The notes: generated from the sequence alone by a model not told the origin. A DNA stretch of 42,852 nt from an uncultured Lachnospiraceae bacterium (GCA_947627245.1 CANQVH010000027.1:1-42852), one strand, 5' to 3'; counted from the stretch's first letter, positions 1 to 9,464 are shown. Program-made: numbers and translations.

Positions 1-103
1 ACATCATACAGGATATGGGGAAGGGAGTGTAAGACTAAATTCAGCATGAATGTGGAATTTAGAATTTCATTCGAAGAAAATGCACGAAAAAATAAAAAAA
101 GAC

Positions 104-132
104 TTGCCAAAAAGATAGAAATTATATATAAT
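104..132 (+). promoter_or_regulatory. Sigma-A promoter of the tRNA-Thr gene
   Basis: TTGCCA (104-109) and TATAAT (127-132) are separated by exactly 17 bp, with the tRNA starting 31 bp further on. This is a near-consensus housekeeping promoter. Confidence 0.75.
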
Positions 133-162
133 ACTTGAGTCGGCTGAGCAATCGGCCGCAAT

Positions 163-235
<73 letters not shown>

Positions 236-239
236 TATA

Positions 240-269
240 AAAAGAGTCTCGCGGATGCGGGACTCTTTT
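240..269 (+). terminator. Rho-independent terminator after tRNA-Thr
   Basis: A 13-bp stem (240-252 with 257-269, one G-U pair) closes a GGAT loop, and its 3' arm ends in TTTT. It starts four bases after the tRNA. Confidence 0.85.
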
Positions 270-361
270 CTGTTTAAAATCCTATCAACTCTTTTGATTA
301 TATAAAATGCATTTGATATAGGATGGATAAAACAAATATAATTAAATTTTCATAAAGAATA

Positions 362-389
362 TTGACTTACTTATAGATTCAGATATAAT
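362..389 (+). promoter_or_regulatory. Promoter of the coiled-coil gene
   Basis: TTGACT (362-367) and TATAAT (384-389) with a 16-bp spacer lie 39 bp upstream of the start codon at 429. Confidence 0.6.
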
Positions 390-428
390 ATTTTTGAGAT
401 AGGGAGCGAGAGGGAAAGGAGGATGATT

Positions 429-899
429 ATGACCGCCGATACAAGGATGATACTTGACGAACTCCAAGCGTTAAACGGGAAAATTGTATGCATAGACGAT
501 AAAATTACAGCTATGGATACTAAGATTGCCGACATGGATACTAAGATTGTAGACATGAATGCTAGAATTGCAGATATGGATACTAAGATCAAGACCATGG
601 ATGCTAAGATTGTTGACCTGGATGCTAAGATTGCAGATATGGATACTAAGATCAAAACCATAGATGCTAAAGTCGTGGTCATGAACACTAGGATCATGGA
701 CATCCAACTTGAACTCGAAAACGAAATCAAAAAGAGTATTAATGTTGTTGCGGAAGGACATATTGATTTGAATCGAAAGTTGGACAAAGCTCTTGAAATT
801 GAAAGTGAAAAAGAATTAATGTCACTCAGAATTGTCAGTTTGGAAGGGACTGTCAAACGTATGCAAAAAAAAGTTACTCAGCTTGCATGTAACAGCTAA
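429..899 (+). CDS. Heptad-repeat coiled-coil protein of unknown function
   Basis: A 156-residue cytoplasmic-type protein with no signal peptide or membrane segment. From about residue 25 to 90 it is an unbroken series of seven-residue units of the form M-D-T-K-I-x-D, with Met/Leu and Ile at the core positions: a textbook coiled coil. The C-terminal half (about 95-155) is a charged helix that also looks coiled. At DNA level the units are 21-bp repeats, and a longer block near 567 recurs 63 bp later almost unchanged, pointing to recent duplication. The ATG at 423 lies directly against the AAAGGAGG sequence, so the ATG at 429 (spacing 6) is the better start. Similar proteins occur in Lachnospiraceae, but I know no function. 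It has its own promoter and a hairpin after the stop codon. Confidence 0.7.
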   Translation: MTADTRMILDELQALNGKIVCIDDKITAMDTKIADMDTKIVDMNARIADMDTKIKTMDAKIVDLDAKIADMDTKIKTIDAKVVVMNTRIMDIQLELENEIKKSINVVAEGHIDLNRKLDKALEIESEKELMSLRIVSLEGTVKRMQKKVTQLACNS

Positions 900-915
900 A
901 ATATGTAAATTCAAT

Positions 916-943
916 TAATGGAGGGGCTTTGTCCCCTCCATTA
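916..943. terminator. Hairpin between convergent genes
   Basis: A perfect 11-bp stem (916-926 with 933-943), GC-rich at the tip, lies between the convergent coiled-coil and DUF2383 genes. There is no strong T-run on either side, so termination is likely but not certain. Confidence 0.6.
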
Positions 944-969
944 CACATTCTTCTGAAGTCATTTAAATT

Positions 970-1404
970 TTACAGATAACTGCGCAGATCTTTGCAGAGC
1001 TGATCCTCGATGGACGCAAGCCTGCGGCAGATGTCCTTTGAGGTGTTATCGGCGGTCGGATATTGATTCAGATATTTGTGCAGGGATTTTACACCCATAT
1101 TGCAGCCGTCCGTAATCAGGTCTGCGACCGTGGCGTCGCTCTTGTCCATGCCCATCTTTACGTTTGTTTTGAGCCATGACATGCCCTTTGCCATCGGATT
1201 CGGATCTTTCTCTTCGCTTTGGTATTGATCCAGCAGACCATGGATCTCATTTCCCAGTTTTTCGTGGTGATCTTTGCTGTCGATGAGCAGTTGTTTCATA
1301 TCGGAATCGGTGATGCGATCCAGCACCTCGTCAAAGGATGCGACCGCCATTTTTGCCCCGGAATCGCATTCCTTCAGCAAATGAATGGTATCTTGATTCG
1401 CCAT
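970..1404 (-). CDS. DUF2383-like ferritin-fold (four-helix bundle) protein
   Basis: A 144-residue, soluble, almost wholly helical protein. The pattern ECDSGAKMA near the N-terminus, the DHHEKLG segment near residue 45, and the second helical pair from about 75 to 140 resemble the DUF2383/PA2169 family of ferritin-like four-helix proteins. That family is uncharacterised and often annotated as stress-related, so no reaction is claimed. AGGAGG lies nine bases upstream of the ATG. It is a single-gene unit, divergent from the HAD gene and convergent with the coiled-coil gene. Confidence 0.65.
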   Translation of the reverse strand: MANQDTIHLLKECDSGAKMAVASFDEVLDRITDSDMKQLLIDSKDHHEKLGNEIHGLLDQYQSEEKDPNPMAKGMSWLKTNVKMGMDKSDATVADLITDGCNMGVKSLHKYLNQYPTADNTSKDICRRLASIEDQLCKDLRSYL

Positions 1405-1472
1405 AGTAATTTTCCTCCTGTCGGTTGTTTTGTATTAGTCTGTTCGATTTTCCGCTTGTTATACGAAAATTC

Positions 1473-1501
1473 TTTACAAAAAAGAGTAGCTTTGATATGA
1501 T
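1473..1501 (+). promoter_or_regulatory. Promoter of the HAD/DUF554 pair
   Basis: TTTACA (1473-1478) and TATGAT (1496-1501) are spaced 17 bp and read toward the HAD gene. Confidence 0.6.
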
Positions 1502-1583
1502 ATTTAATATATCTGGGGAGAATCGTGGAGACGGTTCTTTTTGTTTGCATAGAGGCAAAGTCATGCTTTGACGGGAGACGATC

Positions 1584-2450
1584 ATGAACATTCGCTGCAT
1601 TGCTCTGGATCTGGATTATACGACGCTGAACAGCCGGGGATATTTAAGTGAATATACGCGGCAGGCGCTTACCTATGCAATAGAAAAAGGCGTCCATATT
1701 GTTGTCGCGAGCGGGCGTGCATTGAATTCGCTTCCCGCGGAAATCCGTGATTTTGAGGGAATCCGCTATGCGGTGACGTCAAACGGGGCTGCGGTATATG
1801 ATCTCCGAACGAATACTTGTCTGAAGCAATACAAGCTGACGGAGCAGTCGGTGTGCGGGATTTTGCGGTTGACGCAGGGAATACATGTCGCTTATGAAGC
1901 TTTTATTGACGGAAAGCCCTATGCGCAGGCGGATTATGTAAAAGAGCCTTTGCGCTACGGCACGAAGTCTGTCTCATATGTTCAGAGCACAAGGACGCCG
2001 GTGGAGAACTTTCCGGAATTTCTGTTGCAGAATGCCGCGAACCTTGACTGCATGGATCTTGTGATCGACGATCCGGAACTGAAGCAAAGGCTGTGGACTT
2101 TATTTTCAGAAAAAATACCGGATATCTACATTACATCCTCGGTCGGGCAGCTTCTTGAGATTTCCTACAAGGACTGCGGCAAGCATTCCGGAGTCCGTTT
2201 CGTTCTGGATCAGCTCGATCTGCCGCGTGAATCGCTCGCCGCATTCGGTGACGGAGACAACGATGCACATATGCTTACATTTGCGGGAACGGGAATTGCG
2301 GTAGCAAATGCTTCTGAGGCGTGTAAAGCGGCAGCGGATCGGATTACGCTGTCCAACGATGAGGATGGCGTCGCGCGGGAGATCTTCCGACTTCTCGATT
2401 CGGAAAAACTGCCATCATCTGTTTGCCCAAAAGGCAGCGTCGATAGATAA
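1584..2450 (+). CDS. Cof-type HAD-superfamily phosphatase
   Basis: A 288-residue Cof-like (IIB cap) HAD hydrolase that dephosphorylates small phosphorylated metabolites in the cytosol; the substrate cannot be told from sequence. The HAD motifs are present: the nucleophile pair D9-L-D11, the TSNG of motif II near residue 75, the conserved lysine near residue 200, and GDGDND at about 222-227 for Mg2+. The motif I loop reads DLDYTTLN, where most family members have DLDGTLL; the Gly-to-Tyr change is unusual, but both aspartates are intact. The gene follows a good promoter and is followed by the DUF554 gene after about 50 bp, so the two are probably co-transcribed. Confidence 0.85.
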   Translation: MNIRCIALDLDYTTLNSRGYLSEYTRQALTYAIEKGVHIVVASGRALNSLPAEIRDFEGIRYAVTSNGAAVYDLRTNTCLKQYKLTEQSVCGILRLTQGIHVAYEAFIDGKPYAQADYVKEPLRYGTKSVSYVQSTRTPVENFPEFLLQNAANLDCMDLVIDDPELKQRLWTLFSEKIPDIYITSSVGQLLEISYKDCGKHSGVRFVLDQLDLPRESLAAFGDGDNDAHMLTFAGTGIAVANASEACKAAADRITLSNDEDGVAREIFRLLDSEKLPSSVCPKGSVDR

Positions 2451-2504
2451 CAGGTCTTTGTCAAAAGCTGTAAAACAGAAATATCTTGCAAAGAAGGAAT
2501 TGCC

Positions 2505-3221
2505 ATGTTTGGATTGGGAACTTTAATCAATACGGCGGGAGTTGTGGCGGGCAGCGCTATCGGAATTCTGCTCCGCAGGGGCATGAAAAAGAATATGCAG
2601 GATGCGCTGATGGCAGGCTGCGGCGTTGCGACAATCTTCATCGGGACGGCGGGAGTGCTGCAGGGTATGATCGAGATCGTGGACGGAAGCATCCAGACGA
2701 AGGGCAGTATGCTGCTGATCTTTTCACTGGTGCTCGGCGGGCTCTTCGGAGAGTTTGTTGATATCGAGAAGCGTATGGACGCGGTAGGAGAGAAGCTGAA
2801 AAGTATGTTCCATGCGGAGAAGGACGCGCGCTTCGTCGAGGGCTTTGTCAATACTTCGCTGATCATTTGCGTCGGGGCGATGGCGATCGTCGGCTCGATT
2901 CAGGACGGATTGAATGGCGACGCGACGATGCTCACCGCGAAAGCCGTGCTCGACTTCGCGATCGTGATCGTGCTGGCTTCCACCTATGGCATCGGCGTAA
3001 TGTGTTCGGCGCTTGCAATCCTCATCTATGAGGGATCGCTGACGCTGGTCGCTCATTTCGTCGGCAATTTTATCAGCGATGCCCTGATCGCGAATTTATC
3101 CTTTATCGGTTCCGCGCTGATCTTCTGTGTCGGCGTGAACGTGGCATTTGGCAAGAAATTCCGGGTCGGCAACATGCTCCCGGCTCTGCTCGGACCGGTC
3201 GTGTACGCGCTGATCTGGTAG
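2505..3221 (+). CDS. DUF554 family integral membrane protein
   Basis: A 238-residue polytopic membrane protein. The N-terminal GLGTLINTAGVVAGSAIG, the RRGMKKNMQDAL loop and the repeated glycine-rich membrane segments match the DUF554 (YdfK-type) family. About seven hydrophobic helices are visible, in two similar halves. Family members are presumed transporters, with no proven substrate. GAAGGA lies seven bases upstream of the ATG. It follows the HAD gene on the same strand and precedes the separate L21 promoter. Confidence 0.85.
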   Translation: MFGLGTLINTAGVVAGSAIGILLRRGMKKNMQDALMAGCGVATIFIGTAGVLQGMIEIVDGSIQTKGSMLLIFSLVLGGLFGEFVDIEKRMDAVGEKLKSMFHAEKDARFVEGFVNTSLIICVGAMAIVGSIQDGLNGDATMLTAKAVLDFAIVIVLASTYGIGVMCSALAILIYEGSLTLVAHFVGNFISDALIANLSFIGSALIFCVGVNVAFGKKFRVGNMLPALLGPVVYALIW

Positions 3222-3256
3222 AAGGGCAAAAATGGTTTGGAAACCGGAAAAAACAG

Positions 3257-3285
3257 TTGACTCTGCCCGGGAAATATGCTATTTT
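3257..3285 (+). promoter_or_regulatory. Promoter of the rplU operon (extended -10)
   Basis: TTGACT (3257-3262), a 17-bp spacer and TATTTT (3280-3285) preceded by TGC, which is an extended -10. Transcription would begin near 3292, at the 5' edge of the L21 leader. Confidence 0.7.
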
Positions 3286-3291
3286 ATTCTA

Positions 3292-3361
3292 GTATGCCGC
3301 ACAAAGAGGTTAAAGCGCCCACGGGCCACCGAATTTGGCGAGTAATGATAACGGGAGGTGC
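3292..3361 (+). ncRNA. Ribosomal protein L21 leader (cis-regulatory RNA)
   Basis: The segment before rplU carries the conserved strings of the Firmicute L21 leader: AAGCGCCCACGGG, then ACCGAATTTGGCGAGTAA, then GATAACGGGAGGTG ending in the Shine-Dalgarno sequence. By homology this 5' UTR is thought to let L21 limit expression of its own operon. Boundaries are estimated from the promoter and the rplU start. Confidence 0.8.
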
Positions 3362-3364
3362 CAT

Positions 3365-3670
3365 ATGTACGCGATTATTGCAACAGGTGGTAAACAGTAC
3401 AAAGTAGCCGAAGGCGATATCATTAACGTAGAAAAGCTTGGTGTGGAAGCCGGCGAAGTTGTTACGTTTGATCAGGTGCTTGCAGTAAGCAATGACGGCC
3501 TGAAGGTAGGCGCGGATGTCGCAGGGGCGACGGTTACCGCGACGGTCGTGAAGAACGGCAAGGCCAAGAAGGTTATTGTTTACAAGTACAAGAGAAAGAC
3601 CGGATACCACAAGAAGAACGGCCACAGACAGCAGTACACACAGGTCAAGATCGAAAAGATCAACGGTTGA
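3365..3670 (+). CDS. rplU: 50S ribosomal protein L21
   Basis: A 101-residue L21, which binds 23S rRNA with L20 in the large subunit. [14 protein letters not shown] opens the protein and the basic [16 protein letters not shown] segment lies near the C-terminus, both diagnostic. The ATG at 3365 is preceded by GGGAGGTG. An in-frame ATG 30 nt upstream lies inside the L21 leader and would add a tail not seen in the family. First gene of the rplU-prp-rpmA-obg unit. Confidence 0.97.
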   Translation: MYAIIATGGKQYKVAEGDIINVEKLGVEAGEVVTFDQVLAVSNDGLKVGADVAGATVTATVVKNGKAKKVIVYKYKRKTGYHKKNGHRQQYTQVKIEKING

Positions 3671-3675
3671 CCGAC

Positions 3676-4002
3676 ATGATCCGATTCACAGTATGGAGAT
3701 CAAAAGATCAGTACAGGGGCTTTGAGAGCCGGGGACATGCAGGCTATGCGCAGTCCGGTGAGGATATCATCTGTTCGGCAGTATCGGCGCTCGCGATCAA
3801 CGCGGTGAATTCCATTGAGGAGTTTACGGATGATGCGATCGAGATAGAGCAGGTCGAGGACGGAGGATATCTGCGGATGCGGTTTTCCGACGCGCCCGGT
3901 GAGAAGGCAGCCTTGCTGATGGACAGCCTTGTGCTCGGGATAAGGAGCATAGAGGCAGATTACGGAAAAGAATACATTACCTTAGAAGTTCAGGAGGTGT
4001 AA
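3676..4002 (+). CDS. prp: Prp cysteine protease that processes L27
   Basis: A 108-residue cysteine protease of the YsxB/Prp family, always found between rplU and rpmA in Firmicutes whose L27 has an N-terminal extension. It removes that extension so that L27 can be built into functional ribosomes. The active-site His (H21, in RGHAGYA) and Cys (C33, in [10 protein letters not shown]) are both present. The start is uncertain: the ATG at 3676 gives the usual MIRFTVWR N-terminus, while a TTG at 3667 would overlap the rplU stop codon and add three residues. Neither has a strong ribosome site, so translation is probably coupled to rplU. Confidence 0.92.
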   Translation: MIRFTVWRSKDQYRGFESRGHAGYAQSGEDIICSAVSALAINAVNSIEEFTDDAIEIEQVEDGGYLRMRFSDAPGEKAALLMDSLVLGIRSIEADYGKEYITLEVQEV

Positions 4003-4004
4003 TT

Positions 4005-4292
4005 ATGTTGAAGATGAACCTTCAGTTTTTCGCTCATAAGAAGGGTGTCGGTTCTACCAAGAACGGCAGAGATTCCGAGTCGAAGCGGCTTGGGGCGAAG
4101 AGAGCGGACGGACAGTTTGTAAAAGCCGGCAACATTCTTTACAGGCAGCGCGGCACGAAGATCCATCCGGGTCTGAATGTAGGACGCGGCGGCGACGATA
4201 CGCTGTATGCGAAGGCAGACGGTATTGTCCGGTTTGAGAGAAAGGGCAGAGACAAGAAACAGGTTTCTATCATTCCGGTAGCAGCAGAATAA
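4005..4292 (+). CDS. rpmA: 50S ribosomal protein L27 with cleavable N-terminus
   Basis: A 95-residue L27, whose mature N-terminus reaches the peptidyl-transferase centre. It begins [14 protein letters not shown]; the LQFFA stretch is the known Prp cleavage signal, with the cut expected between F9 and A10. The preceding gene is the matching protease. AGGAGG lies seven bases upstream of the ATG. Confidence 0.97.
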   Translation: MLKMNLQFFAHKKGVGSTKNGRDSESKRLGAKRADGQFVKAGNILYRQRGTKIHPGLNVGRGGDDTLYAKADGIVRFERKGRDKKQVSIIPVAAE

Positions 4293-5651
<1,359 letters not shown>

Positions 5652-5709
5652 ATCCCTGACTTTATTTTTCAGGATAACGACAGATGATTGAATATCGCAA
5701 GGAGAGTAT

Positions 5710-6012
5710 ATGACAAGCAAACAGCGTGCTTATTTAAAGGGACTTGCCATGACGACAGAGCCGATTTTTCAGATCGGCAAAAGCAGCCTGACGCCGGAGC
5801 TTACCGCGGCGGTTGCGGAGGCTTTGGAGAAGCGGGAGCTGATCAAGATCAGTGTGCTTCAGAATTGCATGGATGATCCTCACGAGCTGGCGCAGATCGT
5901 CGCGGAGCGTACACATGCGCAGGTTGTGCAGGTGATCGGCAAGAAGATCGTCCTCTACAAAGAGGGCAAGGAAGGCAAAAAGAAGATCGAACTTCCGAAG
6001 GGACGCGGCTGA
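5710..6012 (+). CDS. yhbY: YhbY-type CRM-domain RNA-binding protein
   Basis: A 100-residue single CRM domain. YhbY homologues bind pre-50S particles and help large-subunit maturation. MTSKQRAYLKGLA at the start and the FQIGKSSLT loop (the family's GxxG-type RNA contact) are conserved, and a lysine-rich tail follows. AAGGAGA precedes the ATG at 5710. Its place between obg and nadD is the usual Firmicute order. Confidence 0.93.
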   Translation: MTSKQRAYLKGLAMTTEPIFQIGKSSLTPELTAAVAEALEKRELIKISVLQNCMDDPHELAQIVAERTHAQVVQVIGKKIVLYKEGKEGKKKIELPKGRG

Positions 6013-6048
6013 GCAGACCGTGTCGGATCAGGGAAGAGGGTTATTGCG

Positions 6049-6681
6049 ATGAACGATACAAAAAGACGGCGCGTCGGCATTATGGGCGGGACGTTTGATC
6101 CGATCCACATCGGACATCTGATCTTGGCGGAATGCGCCTATGAGCAATTTCGTCTGGACACGGTTCTGTTTCTGCCCTCCGGAAATCCGCCGCACAAGAC
6201 AGATCGTACAGACGGGGCGACGGATGCAGAGCGGCTGGAGATGGTTGCGCTCGCGATCCGTGACAATCCGCATTTCTCGCTTGACTCGGAGGAGATGCAG
6301 CGGGGCGGTTACTCCTATACGAGTGATACGCTCGTCTCTCTTCGGAAACGCCACCCGGATACCGATTATTTTTTCATCATCGGCGCAGATTCCCTGTTGT
6401 CGTTTGATACATGGCATGAGCCGGAGATCATCTGCCGAAACTGCGCGCTTCTCGCCGCGGCGCGGGACAGGCTTCCCGTTTCAGCGATGGAGGAGAAAAT
6501 CGGAGAACTAAAGAAGCTCTATGGGGCAGAAATTCATCTGCTTTACACGCCGAATATCGATATTTCCTCGACAGATCTGCGTTTTCGCAGACAGGAAGGG
6601 CGCTCGCTTCGGTATTATGTTCCCGACGCGGTGCTTCAATATATCGAGCAGAAAGAGATTTACCGTGATCCTGTGCTATAG
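6049..6681 (+). CDS. nadD: Nicotinate-nucleotide adenylyltransferase
   Basis: A 210-residue NadD that joins ATP and nicotinate mononucleotide to make deamido-NAD in NAD synthesis. The nucleotidyltransferase motif GGTFDPIHIGH (residues 13-23, with H20 and H23) and the ISSTDLRFR motif near residue 175 are both intact. Length and context between yhbY and yqeK are typical. Confidence 0.96.
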   Translation: MNDTKRRRVGIMGGTFDPIHIGHLILAECAYEQFRLDTVLFLPSGNPPHKTDRTDGATDAERLEMVALAIRDNPHFSLDSEEMQRGGYSYTSDTLVSLRKRHPDTDYFFIIGADSLLSFDTWHEPEIICRNCALLAAARDRLPVSAMEEKIGELKKLYGAEIHLLYTPNIDISSTDLRFRRQEGRSLRYYVPDAVLQYIEQKEIYRDPVL

Positions 6682-6718
6682 CATACAGGTTTTATCTTGA
6701 TGCAGGGATGTGACAGAT

Positions 6719-7312
6719 ATGGGCAGCTACAACATTCATAAAATGCAGAAAAAGCTGAAAAAATATATAGACGAAGCCCGCTACATGCATACGCTCGGCG
6801 TTATGTATACGGCGGCGTCCCTTGCCATGTGCTACGGGGAAGATCTTGCGCGCGCGCAGGTGGCGGGGCTTCTGCATGACAGCGCAAAATGTATTCCGAA
6901 TCCAAAAAAGCTGAAGCTTTGCCGTCAGCACGGCATTCCGATTACCGAGGCGGAGCAGCGCGCGCCGTATCTGCTTCACGCGAAGCTGGGCGCATATATT
7001 GCGCGGGAAAAGTATCATATACAGGATCCCGAGATCCTGAGCGCGATCGAGTGTCATACGACCGGAAAGCCAGATATGACGTTGCTCGAGAAAATCATTT
7101 TTATCTCGGATTATATCGAGCCTCTGCGCTCAAAGGCGGCCAATCTCGCAGAGATCCGCGAATTGGCTTTCCACGATCTGGACAAGGCGGTTTACCGCAC
7201 GATGCAGGACACCTTGCATTATCTGAAAGAGGAGAATGCAAGCCTCGACGATCAGACGGTCGTCGCTTACCAATATTACGAAGAAATTATCCGAAAAAGG
7301 GAGGAATCATAA
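6719..7312 (+). CDS. yqeK: YqeK HD-domain hydrolase (probable symmetrical Ap4A hydrolase)
   Basis: A 197-residue HD-domain metal hydrolase. The metal-binding set is visible: H24, H53-D54 (LLHDSAK), the histidines in LLHAKLGAY and IECHTTG, and the aspartate in FISDYIEP. Characterised YqeK proteins split diadenosine tetraphosphate into two ADP. The ATG at 6719 has AGGGA ten bases upstream; a GTG at 6710 would add three residues but sits too close to that site. The stop codon abuts the rsfS start. Confidence 0.9.
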   Translation: MGSYNIHKMQKKLKKYIDEARYMHTLGVMYTAASLAMCYGEDLARAQVAGLLHDSAKCIPNPKKLKLCRQHGIPITEAEQRAPYLLHAKLGAYIAREKYHIQDPEILSAIECHTTGKPDMTLLEKIIFISDYIEPLRSKAANLAEIRELAFHDLDKAVYRTMQDTLHYLKEENASLDDQTVVAYQYYEEIIRKREES

Positions 7313-7672
7313 ATGGCAGACAGCACGGCAAAAGCAATGGCGAAGCTCGCATACGAAGCGCTTGAAGACAAGAAGGCAGTCGATATCACAATCATCGACA
7401 TCGGTGAGATCTCTGTGGTGGCGGACTATTTTATCATTGCATCCGGCACAAATCACAATCAGGTGCAGGCGCTCGCCGACAACGTGGAGGAGCAGCTTCA
7501 CAAGGCCGGATACCCGATGAAGCAGGCGGAAGGCTATCGCACGGCAAACTGGATCCTTATGGATTACGGCGACATCATTGTCCACGTATTTGACTCAGAA
7601 AATCGCCTGTTCTACGATCTTGAGCGGATCTGGCGCGACGGAAAGACGATTACAAAGGATGATCTGATATAA
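7313..7672 (+). CDS. rsfS: Ribosomal silencing factor RsfS
   Basis: A 119-residue RsfS (Iojap/YqeL) protein. It binds L14 on the 50S subunit and blocks joining with 30S when nutrients fall. The DYFIIASGTN and GYRTANWILMDYGDIIVHVF segments are family signatures. GGGAGG lies seven bases before the ATG, which directly follows the yqeK stop codon, so the two are translationally coupled. Confidence 0.95.
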   Translation: MADSTAKAMAKLAYEALEDKKAVDITIIDIGEISVVADYFIIASGTNHNQVQALADNVEEQLHKAGYPMKQAEGYRTANWILMDYGDIIVHVFDSENRLFYDLERIWRDGKTITKDDLI

Positions 7673-7686
7673 AAGAGGTAGAAGCT

Positions 7687-8484
7687 ATGACGATTGATAA
7701 GTCGTTTTTTGTAAAGAGCATTCAGAGAAAAAGTGAGTTTATCGTGGCGTACTGCGGGTATACCAATATGCCGTTTGTGCAGTGCGATCCGGATACGTTC
7801 AACGATCAGGTGTGGATTTTTGACACGGAAGATCTGCTTCAGGAATTTGCAAAGCCGTTCACGGAAAAGAAAATCCTTCTTCGCGGGATCAAATATTTGA
7901 ACAAAGATTTTCTGGGATTCTTTTCATTGCTCTATACGATCGGAGTGAATGAGCTCGTGTTTGTGAGCGAGACGGGAAAGCAGATGATCGAGCTGGATGA
8001 GCTGATCAAAAAACCGGATTACTCGAATCTTCCGCTGGAGAAACAGCCGATCTTCAATCCGGAGCTTCAGCTCACCGGACTTTATTTTATGCAGGAGATG
8101 TCGCGCCCTGTGCCGATTGAAGAAAAAACAGGGCTGCAGGAGATGGAAGAGGAGCTTGCGGCCAACCTTGCCAAGAGCAGATACATCCTTCCCGTGGAGC
8201 TTCTCCCGGGACCGGAGAGTGATGCGGACAAGCTCAAGAACCGCAAGTATCGAATCCCCATCCTGAAGAACAAGAATGAAGATGTGCTCCAGCCGCTTTT
8301 CACGGATATGCCGGAGCTTTCCAAATTCAATAAGGGAAATCAGTTCAAGGCGCTCGTCGTTCCGTTCGGACACCTGCCCAGACTTCTTGTGAAGGACTCA
8401 AAAGGCTTCGTGCTCAATCCGGCAGGCTTTCATATCGCCATGCCGAAAGAACTGCTGGAAGGACTTGCGAAGCGCTTCCGTTGA
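7687..8484 (+). CDS. SseB-family protein of unknown function
   Basis: A 265-residue soluble protein with an SseB N-terminal-like domain (about residues 10-115, with PFVQCDPDTFNDQVWIFD and the FFSLLYTIGVNELVFV core) and a C-terminal half of mixed alpha/beta character ending in GFHIAMPKELLEGLAKRFR. Bacterial SseB-like proteins outside Salmonella are uncharacterised. It follows rsfS by 14 bp behind AAAGAGGTAG, so it is probably the last gene of the L21 operon. It converges with lexA. Confidence 0.72.
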   Translation: MTIDKSFFVKSIQRKSEFIVAYCGYTNMPFVQCDPDTFNDQVWIFDTEDLLQEFAKPFTEKKILLRGIKYLNKDFLGFFSLLYTIGVNELVFVSETGKQMIELDELIKKPDYSNLPLEKQPIFNPELQLTGLYFMQEMSRPVPIEEKTGLQEMEEELAANLAKSRYILPVELLPGPESDADKLKNRKYRIPILKNKNEDVLQPLFTDMPELSKFNKGNQFKALVVPFGHLPRLLVKDSKGFVLNPAGFHIAMPKELLEGLAKRFR

Positions 8485-8486
8485 AA

Positions 8487-8576
8487 ATGAAAGCGCAGGC
8501 TGAGTCAACCAAAGCCGGGGCAGGCGATGAAATCAAAGCTGCAAGCTGAACCGACAAGAGCCGGGCAGGAATTGAA
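8487..8576 (+). repeat. Imperfect tandem duplication of about 44 bp in a convergent gap
   Basis: The gap between the SseB-like gene and lexA holds two copies of a unit beginning AAAGC-GCAGGCTGA and containing AGCCGGG-CAGG and TGAAA; the second copy starts near 8532. It could encode only a 20-residue peptide. No terminator-like hairpin is evident here. Confidence 0.5.
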
Positions 8577-8585
8577 AAATCGAGA

Positions 8586-9197
8586 TCAGAAAAAGCGGAA
8601 CACGCCGAATACTTTCCCGAGAATCTGCAGATCATCCACGATGATCGGATCCATGGAATCATTCTCCGGCTGCAGACGATAATGGCCGTCCTCTTTGTAG
8701 AAGGTCTTGACCGTAGCGGAATCGTCCACCAGAGCGACCACAATGTCGCCGTTGTGCGCGGTGGACTGCTGACGGACGATCACACGGTCGCCGTCCATGA
8801 TCCCGGCGTTTACCATGCTTTCGCCTTTGACGCGCAGGATGAAGGACTGATCGTTCGGCATGTATTCGGCAGGAATCGGAAAGTAACTGTCGATATTCTG
8901 CTCGGCGAGGATCGGCTGCCCGGCGGCTACCGTGCCGACAACCGGAACATTCACCATCTCCCTGCGAAGCATATTGAAGGAATCATCAAGGATCTCGATC
9001 GCGCGCGGCTTCGTCGGATCCCTGCGGATATATCCGTTCTTCTCAAGAGATTCGAGATGAGAGTGGACAGAAGAGGTGGACTTCAATCCGACCGTCTGGC
9101 AGATCTCGCGCACGGTCGGCGGAAATCCGCGCTCTAAAATCTCGTCTTTGATATAATTGAGAATTTCCTCCTGCTTGTTCGTGATCCTTCCTGCCAT
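8586..9197 (-). CDS. lexA: LexA SOS repressor
   Basis: A 203-residue LexA. It has an N-terminal winged helix (about 1-70, with [20 protein letters not shown] as recognition helix region), the self-cleavage site in VGTVAAGQP (Ala-Gly bond), and the S24 peptidase fold with Ser in GESMVNAG and the catalytic Lys in SATVKTFYK. RecA-stimulated self-cleavage relieves repression of DNA-repair genes. The ATG at 9197 has GGGAGGA upstream; an open frame extends 60 nt further into the promoter and is not used. Its own promoter carries three operator-like boxes. Confidence 0.95.
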   Translation of the reverse strand: MAGRITNKQEEILNYIKDEILERGFPPTVREICQTVGLKSTSSVHSHLESLEKNGYIRRDPTKPRAIEILDDSFNMLRREMVNVPVVGTVAAGQPILAEQNIDSYFPIPAEYMPNDQSFILRVKGESMVNAGIMDGDRVIVRQQSTAHNGDIVVALVDDSATVKTFYKEDGHYRLQPENDSMDPIIVDDLQILGKVFGVFRFF

Positions 9198-9211
9198 AAT
9201 AGGTTCCTCCC

Positions 9212-9270
9212 GTACATATGTTTTCTTTAGTATAGCACATATGTTCTGAAAAAGCAAACAAATGTTTTGC
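9212..9270. promoter_or_regulatory. Three LexA-box-like sites in the lexA promoter
   Basis: Three palindromic cores follow at 21-23 bp steps: ACATATGT (9214-9221), ACATATGT (9237-9244, within GAACATATGTGC on the minus strand) and ACAAATGT (9258-9265, within AAACAAATGTTT). All fit AAC-N4-GT-type Gram-positive SOS boxes. The middle site lies between the -35 and -10 of lexA and the third overlaps the -35. Confidence 0.65.
9229..9257 (-). promoter_or_regulatory. lexA promoter
   Basis: On the minus strand, TTGCTT (9252-9257) and TATACT (9229-9234) are spaced 17 bp. Confidence 0.65.
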
Positions 9271-9315
9271 CTGCTTTCTTTAAAAAAGTTTAATAATTAC
9301 ATTCATTTTGTTTTC

Positions 9316-9344
9316 TTGTTTTACAGTGAATCTGGTGCTATAAT
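9316..9344 (+). promoter_or_regulatory. Promoter of the DUF1002 gene (extended -10)
   Basis: TTGTTT (9316-9321), a 17-bp spacer and TATAAT (9339-9344) preceded by TGC. The leader to the start codon at 9465 is about 115 nt. Confidence 0.65.
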
Positions 9345-9464
9345 CATCGCAAAGGCAGAAGAGCAGCCCGGATCCGCTGTTATTTTATGTTTACGGCAGG
9401 ATTCGCGGACATGACTTCCGGCCTGCAGGTATAGAGAAAATGAAGAAAGCGAGGAGAGTATAAT

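Noticed and set aside
1..49. Possible C-terminal end of a gene entering from the left edge
   Set aside because: Frames ending at 32 and 49 are both open to the edge and about equally plausible; too short to decide. An 8-bp hairpin (35-42 with 55-62) follows but lacks a T-run.
371..856. Long minus-strand frames opposite the coiled-coil gene
   Set aside because: They are low-complexity mirrors of the heptad repeats (Ser/Ile/Leu runs), without a ribosome site; the plus-strand gene has promoter, ribosome site and a sensible product.
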